The notes beneath the pieces were generated by a model that saw nothing but the letters and a program-made list of their open reading frames with translations, was not told the DNA's origin and did no database searches. This document shows positions 27,116 through 38,259 of a DNA stretch of 64,000 nucleotides, one piece after another. The DNA is from Pedobacter cryoconitis (GTDB lineage Bacteria; Bacteroidota; Bacteroidia; Sphingobacteriales; Sphingobacteriaceae): positions 1,802,713 through 1,866,712 of the forward strand of contig JAAAFW010000006.1 of the NCBI GenBank assembly GCA_019352875.1, in the 5' to 3' direction. Position 1 is the stretch's first letter, and each line of letters begins with the position of its first letter. Position numbers and translations under genes: made by a program.

Positions 27116-29026
27116 ATGGCTGAACCAATTTATAACGATGACAGTATACGGTCACTGGACTGGAAAGAACACATCAGGCTACGCCCCGGTATGTATATCG
27201 GTAAGCTTGGTGATGGATCTGCCCAGGATGACGGGATCTATGTCCTGCTGAAGGAAATCATGGATAACTCTATCGATGAGTTCGTGATGGGTTCGGGACG
27301 CACCATTGATATTACTGTGTCTGATGCTAAGGTGAATGTCCGGGATTACGGTCGTGGTATTCCATTAGGTAAGGTGATCGACTGTGTATCTAAAATCAAC
27401 ACCGGTGGTAAATATGATAGTAATGCTTTTCAAAAATCCGTTGGATTAAACGGGGTAGGTACAAAGGCTGTAAATGCATTGTCCACAAATTTTGTTGTGC
27501 AGTCTTACCGTGATGGAAAAACTAAAAAAGTTGAATTTTCGAAAGGGGAGATCACTGTTGACCATCCGATTATCGACACAACGCAACGTAATGGTACTGC
27601 AATTACTTTTTATCCGGATGAAAGTATTTTCAGGAATTACCATTATATCCCTGATTTTGTAGAAAGCATGATTTGGAATTATGTTTTCCTGAACACCGGG
27701 CTTACAGTTAATTTTAACGGCCAAAAGTATTTTTCTGAACGTGGTCTGTACGATTTGCTCCATAAAGTTGCCGACGTAGAAAATATCCGCTACCCCATAA
27801 TTCATTTATTGGGCAGTGATATCGAAATCGCGATGACTCACGGTCAGCAGTACGGTGAAGATTATCACTCTTTTGTTAACGGACAGCATACCACACAGGG
27901 TGGAACACACCAGGCTGCATTTCGTGAAGCCGTAGTGAAAACAATCCGTGAATTTTATAAAAAGGAATATGAAGCTTCTGATATCAGAGCTTCGATAATT
28001 GCGGCAATTTCTGTGAGGGTACAGGAACCTGTCTTTGAATCGCAGACGAAAACTAAATTAGGTTCTCAGAATATGGGACCTGAAGGGCCGTCTGTCAGAA
28101 CCTTCATTAACGATTTCGTTAAAAAGGAACTGGACGATTACCTGCACAAACACCAGGACGTAGCTGAAGCTTTATTAAAAAGGATTCTACAGTCTGAGCG
28201 AGAAAGAAAAGATATCGCTGGTATTAAAAAACTGGCCAATGACCGCGCGAAAAAGGCATCATTGCATAATAAGAAATTGAGAGACTGTAAGGTGCACTTT
28301 AACAGTACACATGACAAGCGGTACGAGACTACGCTGTTTATCACAGAGGGTGATTCTGCATCGGGATCGATTACCAAATCCAGGGATGTAGACTGTCAGG
28401 CAGTTTTCAGTCTGAAAGGTAAACCTCTGAACTGTTATGAACTAACCAAAAAGGTTGTTTATGAAAATGAAGAATTCAACTTACTGCAACATGCTTTAAA
28501 TATCGAAGACGGGCTCGACGGACTGCATTATAATAACATCGTAATTGCTACTGATGCCGATGTCGATGGTATGCACATCCGTTTACTGATGATGACTTTC
28601 TTCCTGCAGTTTTTCCCGGACCTGGTTCGTGCGGGACATGTATATATTCTGCAGACTCCACTGTTCCGGGTTAGAAATAAGAAAGAAACTATTTACTGTT
28701 ATAGCGATGAAGAACGCAGAAGGGCGATCGATAAACTAGGTAGTAAACCTGAAATTACAAGGTTTAAAGGTTTAGGGGAAATTTCTCCTGACGAGTTTGG
28801 TTTGTTTATCGGTAAGGATATCAGGCTTGACCCTGTGATTCTGAAAGATCAGACGATTAAAAACCTGCTTGAATACTATATGGGTAAAAATACACCAGAC
28901 AGACAGCAGCATATTATCCGTAATCTGAGAATCGAAAAAGATACAATCGAAGAGTTGATTTCGGCTGATGCAGAAGCGGCAACAGCAGCTGTAACTGAAG
29001 ATATTGTTAATGCAGAACCGGCTTAA
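27116..29026 (+). CDS. parE: DNA topoisomerase IV subunit B
   Basis: A 636-residue ATPase subunit of type IIA topoisomerase that decatenates daughter chromosomes. The GHKL ATPase region shows [19 protein letters not shown] and [16 protein letters not shown]; the TOPRIM domain shows [12 protein letters not shown] and [13 protein letters not shown] 27116 (MAEPIYND) is chosen over 27095. It is assigned to topoisomerase IV rather than gyrase because the partner A subunit at 38260 is ParC-like and the gene order parE...parC is usual in Bacteroidota. Its stop codon overlaps that of the convergent yihY-like gene. Confidence 0.9.
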   Translation: MAEPIYNDDSIRSLDWKEHIRLRPGMYIGKLGDGSAQDDGIYVLLKEIMDNSIDEFVMGSGRTIDITVSDAKVNVRDYGRGIPLGKVIDCVSKINTGGKYDSNAFQKSVGLNGVGTKAVNALSTNFVVQSYRDGKTKKVEFSKGEITVDHPIIDTTQRNGTAITFYPDESIFRNYHYIPDFVESMIWNYVFLNTGLTVNFNGQKYFSERGLYDLLHKVADVENIRYPIIHLLGSDIEIAMTHGQQYGEDYHSFVNGQHTTQGGTHQAAFREAVVKTIREFYKKEYEASDIRASIIAAISVRVQEPVFESQTKTKLGSQNMGPEGPSVRTFINDFVKKELDDYLHKHQDVAEALLKRILQSERERKDIAGIKKLANDRAKKASLHNKKLRDCKVHFNSTHDKRYETTLFITEGDSASGSITKSRDVDCQAVFSLKGKPLNCYELTKKVVYENEEFNLLQHALNIEDGLDGLHYNNIVIATDADVDGMHIRLLMMTFFLQFFPDLVRAGHVYILQTPLFRVRNKKETIYCYSDEERRRAIDKLGSKPEITRFKGLGEISPDEFGLFIGKDIRLDPVILKDQTIKNLLEYYMGKNTPDRQQHIIRNLRIEKDTIEELISADAEAATAAVTEDIVNAEPA

Positions 29027-29040
29027 TCCGGTTCTGTTTT
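29013..29040 (+). terminator. Hairpin terminator overlapping the end of parE
   Basis: CAGAACCGG (29013-29021) pairs with CCGGTTCTG (29028-29036), then TTTT. The 6-base loop contains the overlapping stop codons of parE (29024-29026) and the convergent gene (29023-29025). The left arm is parE coding sequence and the right arm is coding sequence of the other gene. Confidence 0.7.
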
Positions 29041-30036
29041 AGTTTCATTTGGGTGCTTCGGAGGTAAGACATCCACTTTTTCTTCCACTACTGTAATCTG
29101 AGTGTGTACCGCATACTTACTCGGTTTAATACCTTTATCATATTTCTCTGCATAGGCTTGTGTAAATTCGGCTCCGAAATACAGAATTATTGCTGTATAA
29201 TAAATCCACAGTAGGATAACGATGATTGAACTTGCTGCCCCGAAAGCAGAACCCGGATTACCCTTTTCTATATAAATGCCAATTGCATATTTACCCAGTC
29301 CGAATAAAAATGCGGTAAATAAAGCGCCTATTACTGCCGACTTCCATCTGATAATCACATCTGGCAGAACTTTGAAGATGATAGTAAATACTGCGGTAAC
29401 GGCAGCAACAGTGATGACATTGTTCAGAATGTAGATAATCAGTGTTGTGGTGTCATTGGCAACCGGAATAGCTTCTCCAATCCCTGTGCGTTGCAGCAGC
29501 TCACCAAGTCTTGATCCCAGACTGAGCACTACACTATTTATCACCAGAGACACCAAAAGCAAAAAACCCATAGATACAATCAGCGAAAAAGAAAGCAGAC
29601 GGTTGGTAATCATTTTCAACCAGCCTTTTTTAGGAATTGCTTTAACCTTCCAAATCAGGTTAATACTATCCTGAATCTCTACAAAAATGGCTGTAGACCC
29701 CACAACAAGTGTTACAATTCCAATGATCAGGCCAATAGTAGATTTGCCGGTCACATTAGCATTAGTGACGAAACCCTGTAGCTGACTGGTCGCTTCCGGA
29801 CCCACCATTTCAGTAATCTGATCGAATAGTTCAGTACCCGGATCCAGTTTATCACTGAAAAAAATACTGGCTGCTGAAATGATAATAATAATCAGAGGTG
29901 TCAGTGAAAAAATGGTGTAATAGGCGAGGGAAGCACTTAGTTTGGTAACTCTGTCCTCGATAAAACCCTGTCCTGCCGCTACAAATAAATGATAAAGGGC
30001 AATGAAAAAACTCTTGATCTTGTCTATAATCTTCAT
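29023..30036 (-). CDS. YihY/BrkB-family membrane protein
   Basis: A 337-residue inner-membrane protein with six predicted helices, of the YihY/BrkB family (formerly mis-called ribonuclease BN). Family signs are [28 protein letters not shown] near the N-terminus and the [35 protein letters not shown] segment in the last third. The C-terminal ~45 residues are polar and cytosolic. It follows tamL by 8 bp, so it is the third gene of a tamB-tamL-yihY operon, suggesting a role in envelope or lipid transport; the molecular function is not known. Confidence 0.88.
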   Translation of the reverse strand: MKIIDKIKSFFIALYHLFVAAGQGFIEDRVTKLSASLAYYTIFSLTPLIIIIISAASIFFSDKLDPGTELFDQITEMVGPEATSQLQGFVTNANVTGKSTIGLIIGIVTLVVGSTAIFVEIQDSINLIWKVKAIPKKGWLKMITNRLLSFSLIVSMGFLLLVSLVINSVVLSLGSRLGELLQRTGIGEAIPVANDTTTLIIYILNNVITVAAVTAVFTIIFKVLPDVIIRWKSAVIGALFTAFLFGLGKYAIGIYIEKGNPGSAFGAASSIIVILLWIYYTAIILYFGAEFTQAYAEKYDKGIKPSKYAVHTQITVVEEKVDVLPPKHPNETKTEPD

Positions 30037-30044
30037 CTGTCAGC

Positions 30045-32375
30045 TTAAAATGGATACCCTATACCTATATTATAAATTAAATTGTCTTTTCTCCACGCTT
30101 TACTGCCAAAATCGACCTGGTCAAAGACCCATCTTTCTCCTGGTGGCAAGTAAGGTTTGCGGATTGGGAAGGCAACGTCGAGTCTGATTACAAAGATCGT
30201 CGCATCTACCCGAAGACCGGCTCCGGTACTGATGGCCATTTCACTCAGCGCATTTTTGAATTTAAAACCAGAACCTGGTCTTCCTTCATCTACCCGGCCG
30301 GTAACCGGATCAACTCCACCTTCATCTTCTTTTCTTAACCAGATATTACCGGCATCTGCAAACAGCGCACCATAAAGTACGCTTACCAGTTTAAAACGAA
30401 GTTCTGTATTCAGCATTGCTTTCACGTCACCACTCTGATCTGCAAAGATTGCTGTCTGTGGTGAACGGTAAGTTCCCGGGCCTAGCGATCTCGCGGCAAA
30501 ACCCCTGATATCATTCGTACCTCCGGCAAAGAACTGTTTAACGAATGGCATGGAAGTACTGTTTCCATAAGCGTAACCATAACCCAGGTTCAGCCTGTTT
30601 GCCCAGATGAGGTTTCTTGTAATTTTATAATAATCTCTGAAGTCAGCTTCGAACCGGATAAACTGTGTGAGCGGAACATTTAAAATAGATTTCTGCCCAA
30701 ATTCATCTTTAGGGACGAAAAGGCCCCAGACGTTACCACCTGCTTGAATATTACCATTGAAATAGATATTATTCCTCCGGTTATCTTCCATCTGATTGGT
30801 ATAAGCAAAGTTGTAACTGCTTCCTATTATAAACTGGCGTTCCAGTGTACTTCTCATTCCAGGTATGGCATATAAACTGTCTTGTTTAAGGGAATCACGG
30901 GTCACCGTAGGGCGGACAAATGTAATCGAGATCGGATTAAATGTATGCTCTTTATACTGGTTCTCTTTCCATACATAACCATATTCACCTTTGAACGAGT
31001 TCAGATTATAAAGTGATCCACGACTCAGCAATTCATAGGAAAGTGAAGTGACTGTTTTAGGAATAAATGCAGTCGTACTTTTCGGTTTATAAAAAGGTAC
31101 AATGAATCTAGGAAAGGTCAGTTTGGCCTGTCCGGAAAGTGAATAGGAGTTTAATCCTCTGGATTGGCCACTTACCTGTGTTTCAAATCCTCCGCTGACA
31201 CTCAGGTCCAGTTGTTCTGCTCCGCGGAACAGGTTTCTGGTTGTCTGCGTAACTTTAACTTCGGACCCAACAAAGTTATTGGACTTACTCGTTCCTGTAA
31301 CCGAGAAGGTCAGGGAGTTCTTTTTCAGTGGAGTCAGATAGATATTCAGGTCGAGCTGATTATTTTTGAAACTATCCAACGGCACAAATTCTGCTTTCAC
31401 TGCCTGGAACGCACCAATATTGACCATCCGGTTTAAACTCTGATTATGGTCCTTTCTGTTGTAAGTTTCACCTCTCTGGAAGAATACCAGTCTTTCAAAT
31501 AATCTTGGTTTAAAGGTATTACGGTCGTCATAGATTTCGAAGTCGTGATAAACCTCAGGGGTCAGTTTTCTCAATGCGCTGTCGCGGCGGAGTGAGTACC
31601 TTGGATAAATCCGGATATGATTAATGGTATAGGGTTTTAAACCAGCATCGGGAGCAATATCTTTCACCCTGATGTTCACATTAACCAGGTTATTGCCTAT
31701 TGTACTGTCTACCTGTAAAATCAGATAATCAGGACTAAAATAAAAGTATCCACCCTCTTTCAGGTCGTTGTCTATCCTGATCCGCTCATTTTTAAAAACG
31801 TCCAGATCGTAATAGTCTCCCTTTTTAATTAAGCTCTTTTGTTTAAACTTATTGACTATGTTAGCCAGGTTACCGGTATCTTTCGGAAAGTTAACTGCAT
31901 TAATTTTATATCTTTTTCCAGTCTGAGCAGTATAGATAGCTTTTGCGGTTTTACCTTTCACTAAAGTGTCTCCGGTTACTACAGACTGCAGATACCCCTG
32001 GCTGAGCAGATAACTGGTTAGCACCGAATTGTTATAGCCTAACTTTACATCACTAAGCAATACAGGCGGCTCACCGACTTTGGTTCTCAGCCAATGGCGG
32101 ATACCTTTAGGTTTCTTAGGCTCGCCGGCGAGATTATAGATGTAAAGCTTCGGGCGCAGGCCCAGAATAGATTTATTAGGTCTGGGTCTGGTTTTACTTT
32201 CCAGGGTGCCTTTGACATTTTTTTCATCGTCAATTTTTCCTGTGGTATCCGGATTTATCTTCACCTGCGCTCCGGTATATAATATCTGACCTGGCTTTAA
32301 ATACTTCGTATTACTGCAGGCTGCAACTACCAGACAGGTCAGGATCAATAGGCTCGGTTTCAATAGGTGTTTCAT
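30045..32375 (-). CDS. tamL: TamL, lipoprotein TamA/BamA homologue
   Basis: A 776-residue Omp85-family outer-membrane assembly protein. It has a lipoprotein signal with the lipobox VVAAC and lipidated C20, the feature that separates TamL of Bacteroidota from TamA. POTRA-like repeats occupy roughly residues 100-380 and the 16-strand barrel with LRGARSLGPG-type motif (IRGFAARSLGPG) the rest, ending in IGYPF with the terminal Phe used for barrel assembly. It is 18 bp downstream of tamB. TamL and TamB together are thought to move lipids or insert outer-membrane proteins; TamL is essential in some Flavobacteria. Confidence 0.88.
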   Translation of the reverse strand: MKHLLKPSLLILTCLVVAACSNTKYLKPGQILYTGAQVKINPDTTGKIDDEKNVKGTLESKTRPRPNKSILGLRPKLYIYNLAGEPKKPKGIRHWLRTKVGEPPVLLSDVKLGYNNSVLTSYLLSQGYLQSVVTGDTLVKGKTAKAIYTAQTGKRYKINAVNFPKDTGNLANIVNKFKQKSLIKKGDYYDLDVFKNERIRIDNDLKEGGYFYFSPDYLILQVDSTIGNNLVNVNIRVKDIAPDAGLKPYTINHIRIYPRYSLRRDSALRKLTPEVYHDFEIYDDRNTFKPRLFERLVFFQRGETYNRKDHNQSLNRMVNIGAFQAVKAEFVPLDSFKNNQLDLNIYLTPLKKNSLTFSVTGTSKSNNFVGSEVKVTQTTRNLFRGAEQLDLSVSGGFETQVSGQSRGLNSYSLSGQAKLTFPRFIVPFYKPKSTTAFIPKTVTSLSYELLSRGSLYNLNSFKGEYGYVWKENQYKEHTFNPISITFVRPTVTRDSLKQDSLYAIPGMRSTLERQFIIGSSYNFAYTNQMEDNRRNNIYFNGNIQAGGNVWGLFVPKDEFGQKSILNVPLTQFIRFEADFRDYYKITRNLIWANRLNLGYGYAYGNSTSMPFVKQFFAGGTNDIRGFAARSLGPGTYRSPQTAIFADQSGDVKAMLNTELRFKLVSVLYGALFADAGNIWLRKEDEGGVDPVTGRVDEGRPGSGFKFKNALSEMAISTGAGLRVDATIFVIRLDVAFPIRKPYLPPGERWVFDQVDFGSKAWRKDNLIYNIGIGYPF

Positions 32376-32393
32376 CGTCTAGTATTCAGTATA

Positions 32394-35300
32394 TTATTTT
32401 AATTGCCTTTTTTTCTCGTCAGTTGAACGGAATTCAACTATATCTTTTTCTTCTTGCTTTTGTTCCTGTTTCGCTCTGCGCCTGATTCTTCTTTGCTGGA
32501 AAATCTCTCTGAACTTATTATAATCTACAACCAGTGCGAAACCTAAACCTGTCTCAATAATCTGCCCCTCAATTACGCCCTCGTTCTGGTTCCTTCTATA
32601 AGCTCTGAGCCTGTACCTGCCATCGGCGGATAGTGCATATTCAACGTTGACGTTCCCTGCAATGTTGGTCGAGTTCTGACCCGGAGTAGATGGTCCTTCC
32701 AGACCAAAGGTACTTCCGACAGTCACCGTTAACCTGTCGTTGAGTAGTTTTTTAGATAATCCAACTTCCAGATCTGTTTTCTGTTCGAGTGCTCCTGAAG
32801 AGTAATCTTCTGAAGAATTTACACCAAAATTAATGTCCACTCCCTGGATAAGATCCGATGCCAGATTATTCAGCTGTTCGGTAAGCAGCTTGCTCACACT
32901 GGATCTGGCCAGTGTAGAAACACCACCACCACCACCGGCAAGACTTTCAAATGGATTATCTGCAATAAACCGGTTCAGTGCAAGCAACGCGAAAACTTGT
33001 TTGTTCAATTCGCTTTCGTCATTATTGACAATCATCAGTTTTGTATAAACATCACCACCCAAAGCGTTCCTTTCATTTTCAGGCAGGTCCAGTCTGAAAG
33101 ATATGCTAGGTTTTAACAATTCATCTTTCATCATCAGGTATACCTGGAATGGTAGTTTTGTTTTCGCCTGTATGTTAGTCGGGTCGTTTAAAAGGTCGAT
33201 CGGCGCAGCATTTACTTCGTACAAAGCAGTTAAATTTACATTTGCAGCTGTAGGCTCTCCGGTCCAGACGATTGTACTTCCTTTAACCAATTTGAATTCC
33301 TTTTTACCCATTGGCCCTACGGATAGGTTATAAGAACCATCTGTTACCTCATAACGCCCGGTCAAACTTGTCTTTCCGCTCGCATCCATTGTAGCAGTCA
33401 AAGTAGCCTCTCCCCGGACCTGCAGCGCATCTCCGTTTTCGGGATCTACTACTACATTTAATACCGCTTCAGGGTCAATCGAAATATCTGCACTCAGATT
33501 AATTCCTTTGATTGGGGCCTTACTTATGCTATCGGTCTGCAGCGCTTTCTCTCCATTATAAGGCGCGGCATCTGCATCGATGAACTGTACAATTCCTTCC
33601 TGGGATATAACTGATGGATCATCAGGCGGCATTGCGAAATAGAACTTGGTGCCTTTTTCCACTTTAATGTTCATATCCACATCCGGCTGATTCAAATCAC
33701 CGCGCACCTTAATTGTACTGGTGAGGAAAACTGTTCCGTAAATCATTTCATTATCTGCTGCAGTAGAATTGAGCGCCCTGAAATTATTAGTACGGATATC
33801 CATATTGAATTTGTAATCCTTAAAATCTGTTGTGAGAACACCACCATTAATTGTTGCCCTTCTGTTCAGCGAATCAATAATTGTGAAGTTATTAAACTTA
33901 ATTCCTTCATTATCGAAGCTGATCGTCTCATTTGGCATTCTGAAATAAGAGTTTACATATGTTGCTGTAAATGCGGCCTGATTAAATTTAAGGTCTCCAA
34001 GTACTTTTGGCGCACTGGTGGAGCCCTTAATATCAAACTGTCCGGTTATGGTACCAGACCCATTTTTGATCTGTCCCATTGATAAGCTTTCTAACGCCTT
34101 CAGGTCTATCTTGTCGACATTGAGGTTGAAATCCAGTGCGTTTTCGCTTTTAGTATAATAGAATCCGTTCAGTCTTAGTTCATGAACCCCGCTTAGTGCA
34201 ATATTGGTTTCAAAAGCATCTGCGGTATTGTTGTTAACCGCGATTCTTAATGTCCCAAGTTGGTCTTTTTGGTAACGTAACTGGTCAATGGTAAGATTGG
34301 CTTCGAACTTAGGCGTTTCCATCAGATCTTTAACATCGACAGTACCGTTGATTGCTCCGCCTGCCAGTGAACTATCCTGCTCAGCAAATTTGGTCAGTGT
34401 TTCAATCCTGAAATCTTTAAATTCTACTTTCAGTGGTGAGTTAGGTGTCGCATTCAGACTATTTATACTCAGCAGCTGTGCGCCTTTACTTAAGTTGAAC
34501 TGATTCGCAAGGATGCCCGCCTGACCAAACTGAATAAAGTTTTCAGGAGATATTGCCCATTTCTCATAATCCAATAAAAGTTTCTGCGGATCCAGGCTAA
34601 ACTGGAAATTCTTATCGATGGATTTAAATATTCCGCCCAATACGTATTTATCTCTGCGCTTACTGTCTCTCAGATAGATATTCAGGCCGAGTTGGTTTTG
34701 TGCCGCCTGCCCGCTGATCTCACTATTATACAGTGCAATGGAAGGACTCTGGAAGCTTTTTATCAACAGTTTATAATTCAGCTGCTGATTGGCATTGTCT
34801 ATATTCAGTTGAGTGGAGTCAACTTTGTAATCTCCGTAGACAACTCTTGGAACCCATGCATTCATAACAAGACTATCTTTTTGTGTATCCAGTAATCCTG
34901 ACATGCGGGAAGGAGAGAAAGTCGTTAGCTCAGGCACGAATTTTTTAAGGAAATCCGGATTAAATATCTGCACGTTAAATCTGAAGCGCTGATCTGGTAT
35001 TTTGGTTACCGTCCCGAATGCATAGTATTTATTGATCTGATTAGTAATTGCTGCTGCAAGATTAGTCAGCTGATATTTTCCATCCACTCTAGCATTTAAT
35101 AATTCTGATTTCAGGCTAAGCAGATTTTGATCTGCAGTAGCCTCGGAATGAATATCTACGGTGTCAATATTAAATGATTGACCTTCTTTAACAACCTGAA
35201 GGCTTCTGATACTGACATCGCCATTCAGGTAATCTGCATCGGCAGTTGCAATATCTGCTTTAACCAGCCCGGCCAGTTTAAATTCCGTAGGACTGAAGTT

Positions 35301-37427
35301 TAATTTCTGGAGATCTATCTGTTTAAGGTTCAGATCTGCTTTAACTGCAGGGTATTTTCCGGCAATATTTACGAATGCAGTGAGGTTGAAGTTCGCATTT
35401 GTATCGGCCATCTCACTCTTAAGATTCAATTTCTGTGCCGCATAAGTACCGCTCAGTAAAAGGTTTCTATAATTGTATTTATTGTAAACAGCTGAGACGA
35501 GTTGTGCATTGATCTTCGCAGAGGCTGTTTTCGCATCCAGACCAGTTCCTTCAACTTGTGCTTTAACTGTTATGCGGCCTAAGGTCTGCTGCATTTTCAT
35601 GAGCCTGCCTACATTAAAATTCTGCAGGTCTAAATCTGCTTTGTATTTTTCCTTTCCTTTCGGTCCGCTCATCGCCGCCTGCAATTTCGCACTACCCATA
35701 TCGGTATTGATATTGAAACCGGTGTTGAAATTTGTCATCCCACCTTTAAATGTACCGACTGCCACAATCGAATTTGGAAGCTCAATATTCGCAGGCAGAG
35801 ATTGTTTCGGTATGACAGCAAGCAAATCGGCTTTGGTCATAGAAAAGCGTTTAATCTTAAGATCCAGCTGCGCTTTTTCTGCATCGGGCAGTCCTTTAAC
35901 CTGTCCGCTTATGTCTATATGTGTATTTTTAAGTCCATCCACTTTCAGGGTTGGAATATTCAGGTTATTCATATAACCTTTTGCGACGGCTGAGATTTTT
36001 ATCTTTTGATTTCTGTAAGCCGCTGGAACTGCATTACTAAAGTAAGTAGCGTCTTTAAGGCCTAATACTGAATTCTTAAGCTGGATATCTATTTTGACCC
36101 GTTCCGGGTGTTTGGTAAGATCTTCCAATGAAGTGTACTCCAGTGTTGTTTGGTTTTCGACCTGGGTATTTGGTGTCTTGAACAAGAAATTAGTCAGCTT
36201 TACGGTCTTATCGTTATAAAGCACATTTCCTTTAAGCTGTGATAACTCAAAACCGCTTTTTTCTTTTAGTCCCGCACTGATCAGGTTTACTTTAATGCCT
36301 GCAGGGCTATAGGATAGCTCTTCTGCATCCAGGCCAAGTTGTTTAATGCGAAGGTGATTGAAATCCATACCGGCAGGCAGGGCCTTTTCACCGAGATTAT
36401 CAAATTGTATGGTATTGTCTGCAAGCTGAAGTTTTTTTACCAGGACAGACATTGCCGATGGTTTGGCTGCAACTGTATCCGCTGTTTTAATCTCTGCTTC
36501 AATCTTAGCCGGTTTGAATGCAAAGGCGATGTTTGATTTGTTCAGACTGGCCTGGTCAAGCCTGAAGTCTGATTTTGTAAGATCTGCAAATAAGGTTTTC
36601 AAATTCAGCTGACTGATATTAAGATCTGCCCTGGTGTCGGAAAGCATATCGTTAAATTTAATTTTAACCTGTTCCAGATTGACGTCCTGAATTTCTACCA
36701 GCGGAAGTTTTCCTGCTGTTGCCTGGGCAGTATCCAGACTGTTTTCCAGATGCGCAGCCAGTTGGGTTAAAGGTTTTTGCTGCAAATAACTTACAGTAGT
36801 GTTCTTTAGACTGAAGTCTTTAATTACATAGTGCTGTCCATCCAGATCGAAATCTTTGATATTGGTTTTAAATTCCCCAAGGTTCAGGTGCATGTCATTG
36901 CCCGCAACGTCGTCACGGTATACAATCCCAATATCCTTCAGGCTTACTTTACTCACTGAGAATTTCATGGTCGAAGTAGTATCCTGCTGAACTTTGTCTT
37001 CGGGTTTCTTTTGCTCAGACATAAAAGCGTCCACTAAAAAGGAAAAATTGAAGGTAGTGTCCGGACTAATCCTGGTCACATTTGCCCTTATGGTTTCCAG
37101 TTCAATGTTGTTAATCTCTACTTTATTCTTTAATAATTGGAAAAGACTGATGTCTACAGCAAGCTTTTGAGCATAAAGCAAAGTATCGCCTTTTTTGTCT
37201 TCCATGTAGAACTTGTTTAAAACAACATCTTTTGGAAGTGCAATTTTAATGCTCTCCAGACTGACTTCTGTGTGGGTTTTGTTTTTCAGATAGTTAATGG
37301 CTTTCCCTTTGGCAAACTGTTGCACAGCAGGGATGTTAAGTGATACGGCGAGTAAAACTACAAGTAGAATTAGACTGCCAATAACCCAAAGAATGACCTT
37401 TAAACTTTTTCGTACGTATTTATTCAA
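32394..37427 (-). CDS. tamB: TamB, translocation and assembly module inner-membrane subunit
   Basis: A 1677-residue AsmA/DUF490 protein spanning the periplasm. An N-terminal membrane anchor (LKVILWVIGSLILLVVLLAV) is followed by long beta-rich repeats and a C-terminal DUF490 domain (about the last 350 residues) ending with a basic tail. The start is uncertain: TTG 37427 gives MNKYVRKSLKV just before the anchor, which fits the family, whereas an ATG at 37508 would add 27 polar residues. It heads the operon tamB-tamL-yihY. The bridge is proposed to carry phospholipids from inner to outer membrane. Confidence 0.88.
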   Translation of the reverse strand: MNKYVRKSLKVILWVIGSLILLVVLLAVSLNIPAVQQFAKGKAINYLKNKTHTEVSLESIKIALPKDVVLNKFYMEDKKGDTLLYAQKLAVDISLFQLLKNKVEINNIELETIRANVTRISPDTTFNFSFLVDAFMSEQKKPEDKVQQDTTSTMKFSVSKVSLKDIGIVYRDDVAGNDMHLNLGEFKTNIKDFDLDGQHYVIKDFSLKNTTVSYLQQKPLTQLAAHLENSLDTAQATAGKLPLVEIQDVNLEQVKIKFNDMLSDTRADLNISQLNLKTLFADLTKSDFRLDQASLNKSNIAFAFKPAKIEAEIKTADTVAAKPSAMSVLVKKLQLADNTIQFDNLGEKALPAGMDFNHLRIKQLGLDAEELSYSPAGIKVNLISAGLKEKSGFELSQLKGNVLYNDKTVKLTNFLFKTPNTQVENQTTLEYTSLEDLTKHPERVKIDIQLKNSVLGLKDATYFSNAVPAAYRNQKIKISAVAKGYMNNLNIPTLKVDGLKNTHIDISGQVKGLPDAEKAQLDLKIKRFSMTKADLLAVIPKQSLPANIELPNSIVAVGTFKGGMTNFNTGFNINTDMGSAKLQAAMSGPKGKEKYKADLDLQNFNVGRLMKMQQTLGRITVKAQVEGTGLDAKTASAKINAQLVSAVYNKYNYRNLLLSGTYAAQKLNLKSEMADTNANFNLTAFVNIAGKYPAVKADLNLKQIDLQKLNFSPTEFKLAGLVKADIATADADYLNGDVSIRSLQVVKEGQSFNIDTVDIHSEATADQNLLSLKSELLNARVDGKYQLTNLAAAITNQINKYYAFGTVTKIPDQRFRFNVQIFNPDFLKKFVPELTTFSPSRMSGLLDTQKDSLVMNAWVPRVVYGDYKVDSTQLNIDNANQQLNYKLLIKSFQSPSIALYNSEISGQAAQNQLGLNIYLRDSKRRDKYVLGGIFKSIDKNFQFSLDPQKLLLDYEKWAISPENFIQFGQAGILANQFNLSKGAQLLSINSLNATPNSPLKVEFKDFRIETLTKFAEQDSSLAGGAINGTVDVKDLMETPKFEANLTIDQLRYQKDQLGTLRIAVNNNTADAFETNIALSGVHELRLNGFYYTKSENALDFNLNVDKIDLKALESLSMGQIKNGSGTITGQFDIKGSTSAPKVLGDLKFNQAAFTATYVNSYFRMPNETISFDNEGIKFNNFTIIDSLNRRATINGGVLTTDFKDYKFNMDIRTNNFRALNSTAADNEMIYGTVFLTSTIKVRGDLNQPDVDMNIKVEKGTKFYFAMPPDDPSVISQEGIVQFIDADAAPYNGEKALQTDSISKAPIKGINLSADISIDPEAVLNVVVDPENGDALQVRGEATLTATMDASGKTSLTGRYEVTDGSYNLSVGPMGKKEFKLVKGSTIVWTGEPTAANVNLTALYEVNAAPIDLLNDPTNIQAKTKLPFQVYLMMKDELLKPSISFRLDLPENERNALGGDVYTKLMIVNNDESELNKQVFALLALNRFIADNPFESLAGGGGGVSTLARSSVSKLLTEQLNNLASDLIQGVDINFGVNSSEDYSSGALEQKTDLEVGLSKKLLNDRLTVTVGSTFGLEGPSTPGQNSTNIAGNVNVEYALSADGRYRLRAYRRNQNEGVIEGQIIETGLGFALVVDYNKFREIFQQRRIRRRAKQEQKQEEKDIVEFRSTDEKKRQLK

Positions 37428-37695
37428 TTGACAAGTTTTTTGAGAGATTGATGAACAAAACTTATTACCAGTTTCTATTGCAGAAATCTGTAATCTTCCT
37501 TTCAACAAAGCGTTGAACGAATTTGTTTAATTTTTTATTTACTAATATAGACAGTTAAGTCCTGTCTACCTCAAATCTCAGGCCTTAATGTCATCTGGAA
37601 GATAGTTTTTTTAATATATACCCTGTTACCACTTAAATAGTCTTATCTTAAAACCCCATTAATTAGTTTTAATAACTGATCAATGGTTTTTACAT

Positions 37696-38190
37696 ATGAA
37701 TAAAAGAGAAATTACAATCAGTTATGATGTATTCCAGGGATTGGATGAATTGAATAGCGAAGATCAGGATTTATGCAGGTCTGCAGAGCTGGCTTTAACC
37801 ACAGCTTATGCACCATATTCCAATTTCAAAGTCGCAGCCGCCGTCCGTCTTAACGATGGTAAAATTGTAACCGGCAGCAACCAGGAGAACCTTGCTTATC
37901 CGTCCGGTTTGTGTGCCGAACGGGTGGCACTTTTTAGTATTGGCGCAGCTTATCCCAATGCAGTCATTGAGCGTATGGTCGTAACTGCACATACTGACAA
38001 ATTTGAGATTACCAAGCCTGTAACCTGCTGTGGTGCATGCTTGCAGGTGATTTCTGAGTTTGAACAGAAACAGGGAAAACCTATCGAAATAATCTTCTAT
38101 TGTCTGGGTGGAGAACTACTTAAGGTAAGGGGAATCCGGAGTCTGTTACCTTTCAGTTTTGTGGAGGACAGATTGCAGATTGAATTATAA
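37696..38190 (+). CDS. cdd: Cytidine deaminase
   Basis: A 164-residue zinc enzyme converting cytidine or deoxycytidine to uridine for pyrimidine salvage. The catalytic motif is CAERVAL (C73, E75) and TCCGACLQ (zinc cysteines C112 and C115), typical of the homotetrameric class with three Cys ligands. AYAPYSNFKVAAAV is the family opening, and SLLPFSF the closing motif. It lies 69 bp before parC on the same strand. Confidence 0.95.
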   Translation: MNKREITISYDVFQGLDELNSEDQDLCRSAELALTTAYAPYSNFKVAAAVRLNDGKIVTGSNQENLAYPSGLCAERVALFSIGAAYPNAVIERMVVTAHTDKFEITKPVTCCGACLQVISEFEQKQGKPIEIIFYCLGGELLKVRGIRSLLPFSFVEDRLQIEL

Positions 38191-38231
38191 ACTGTTGGGA
38201 AATTGTGTTCCCTAAATTTGACTGGATGCCT

Positions 38232-38239
38232 TATCTTTG
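38232..38239 (+). promoter_or_regulatory. -7 promoter box of parC
   Basis: TATCTTTG matches TAnnTTTG and ends 20 bp before the parC ATG, indicating that parC can be transcribed independently of cdd. Confidence 0.45.
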
Positions 38240-38259
38240 TTTGATCCAAAACATTCTTA

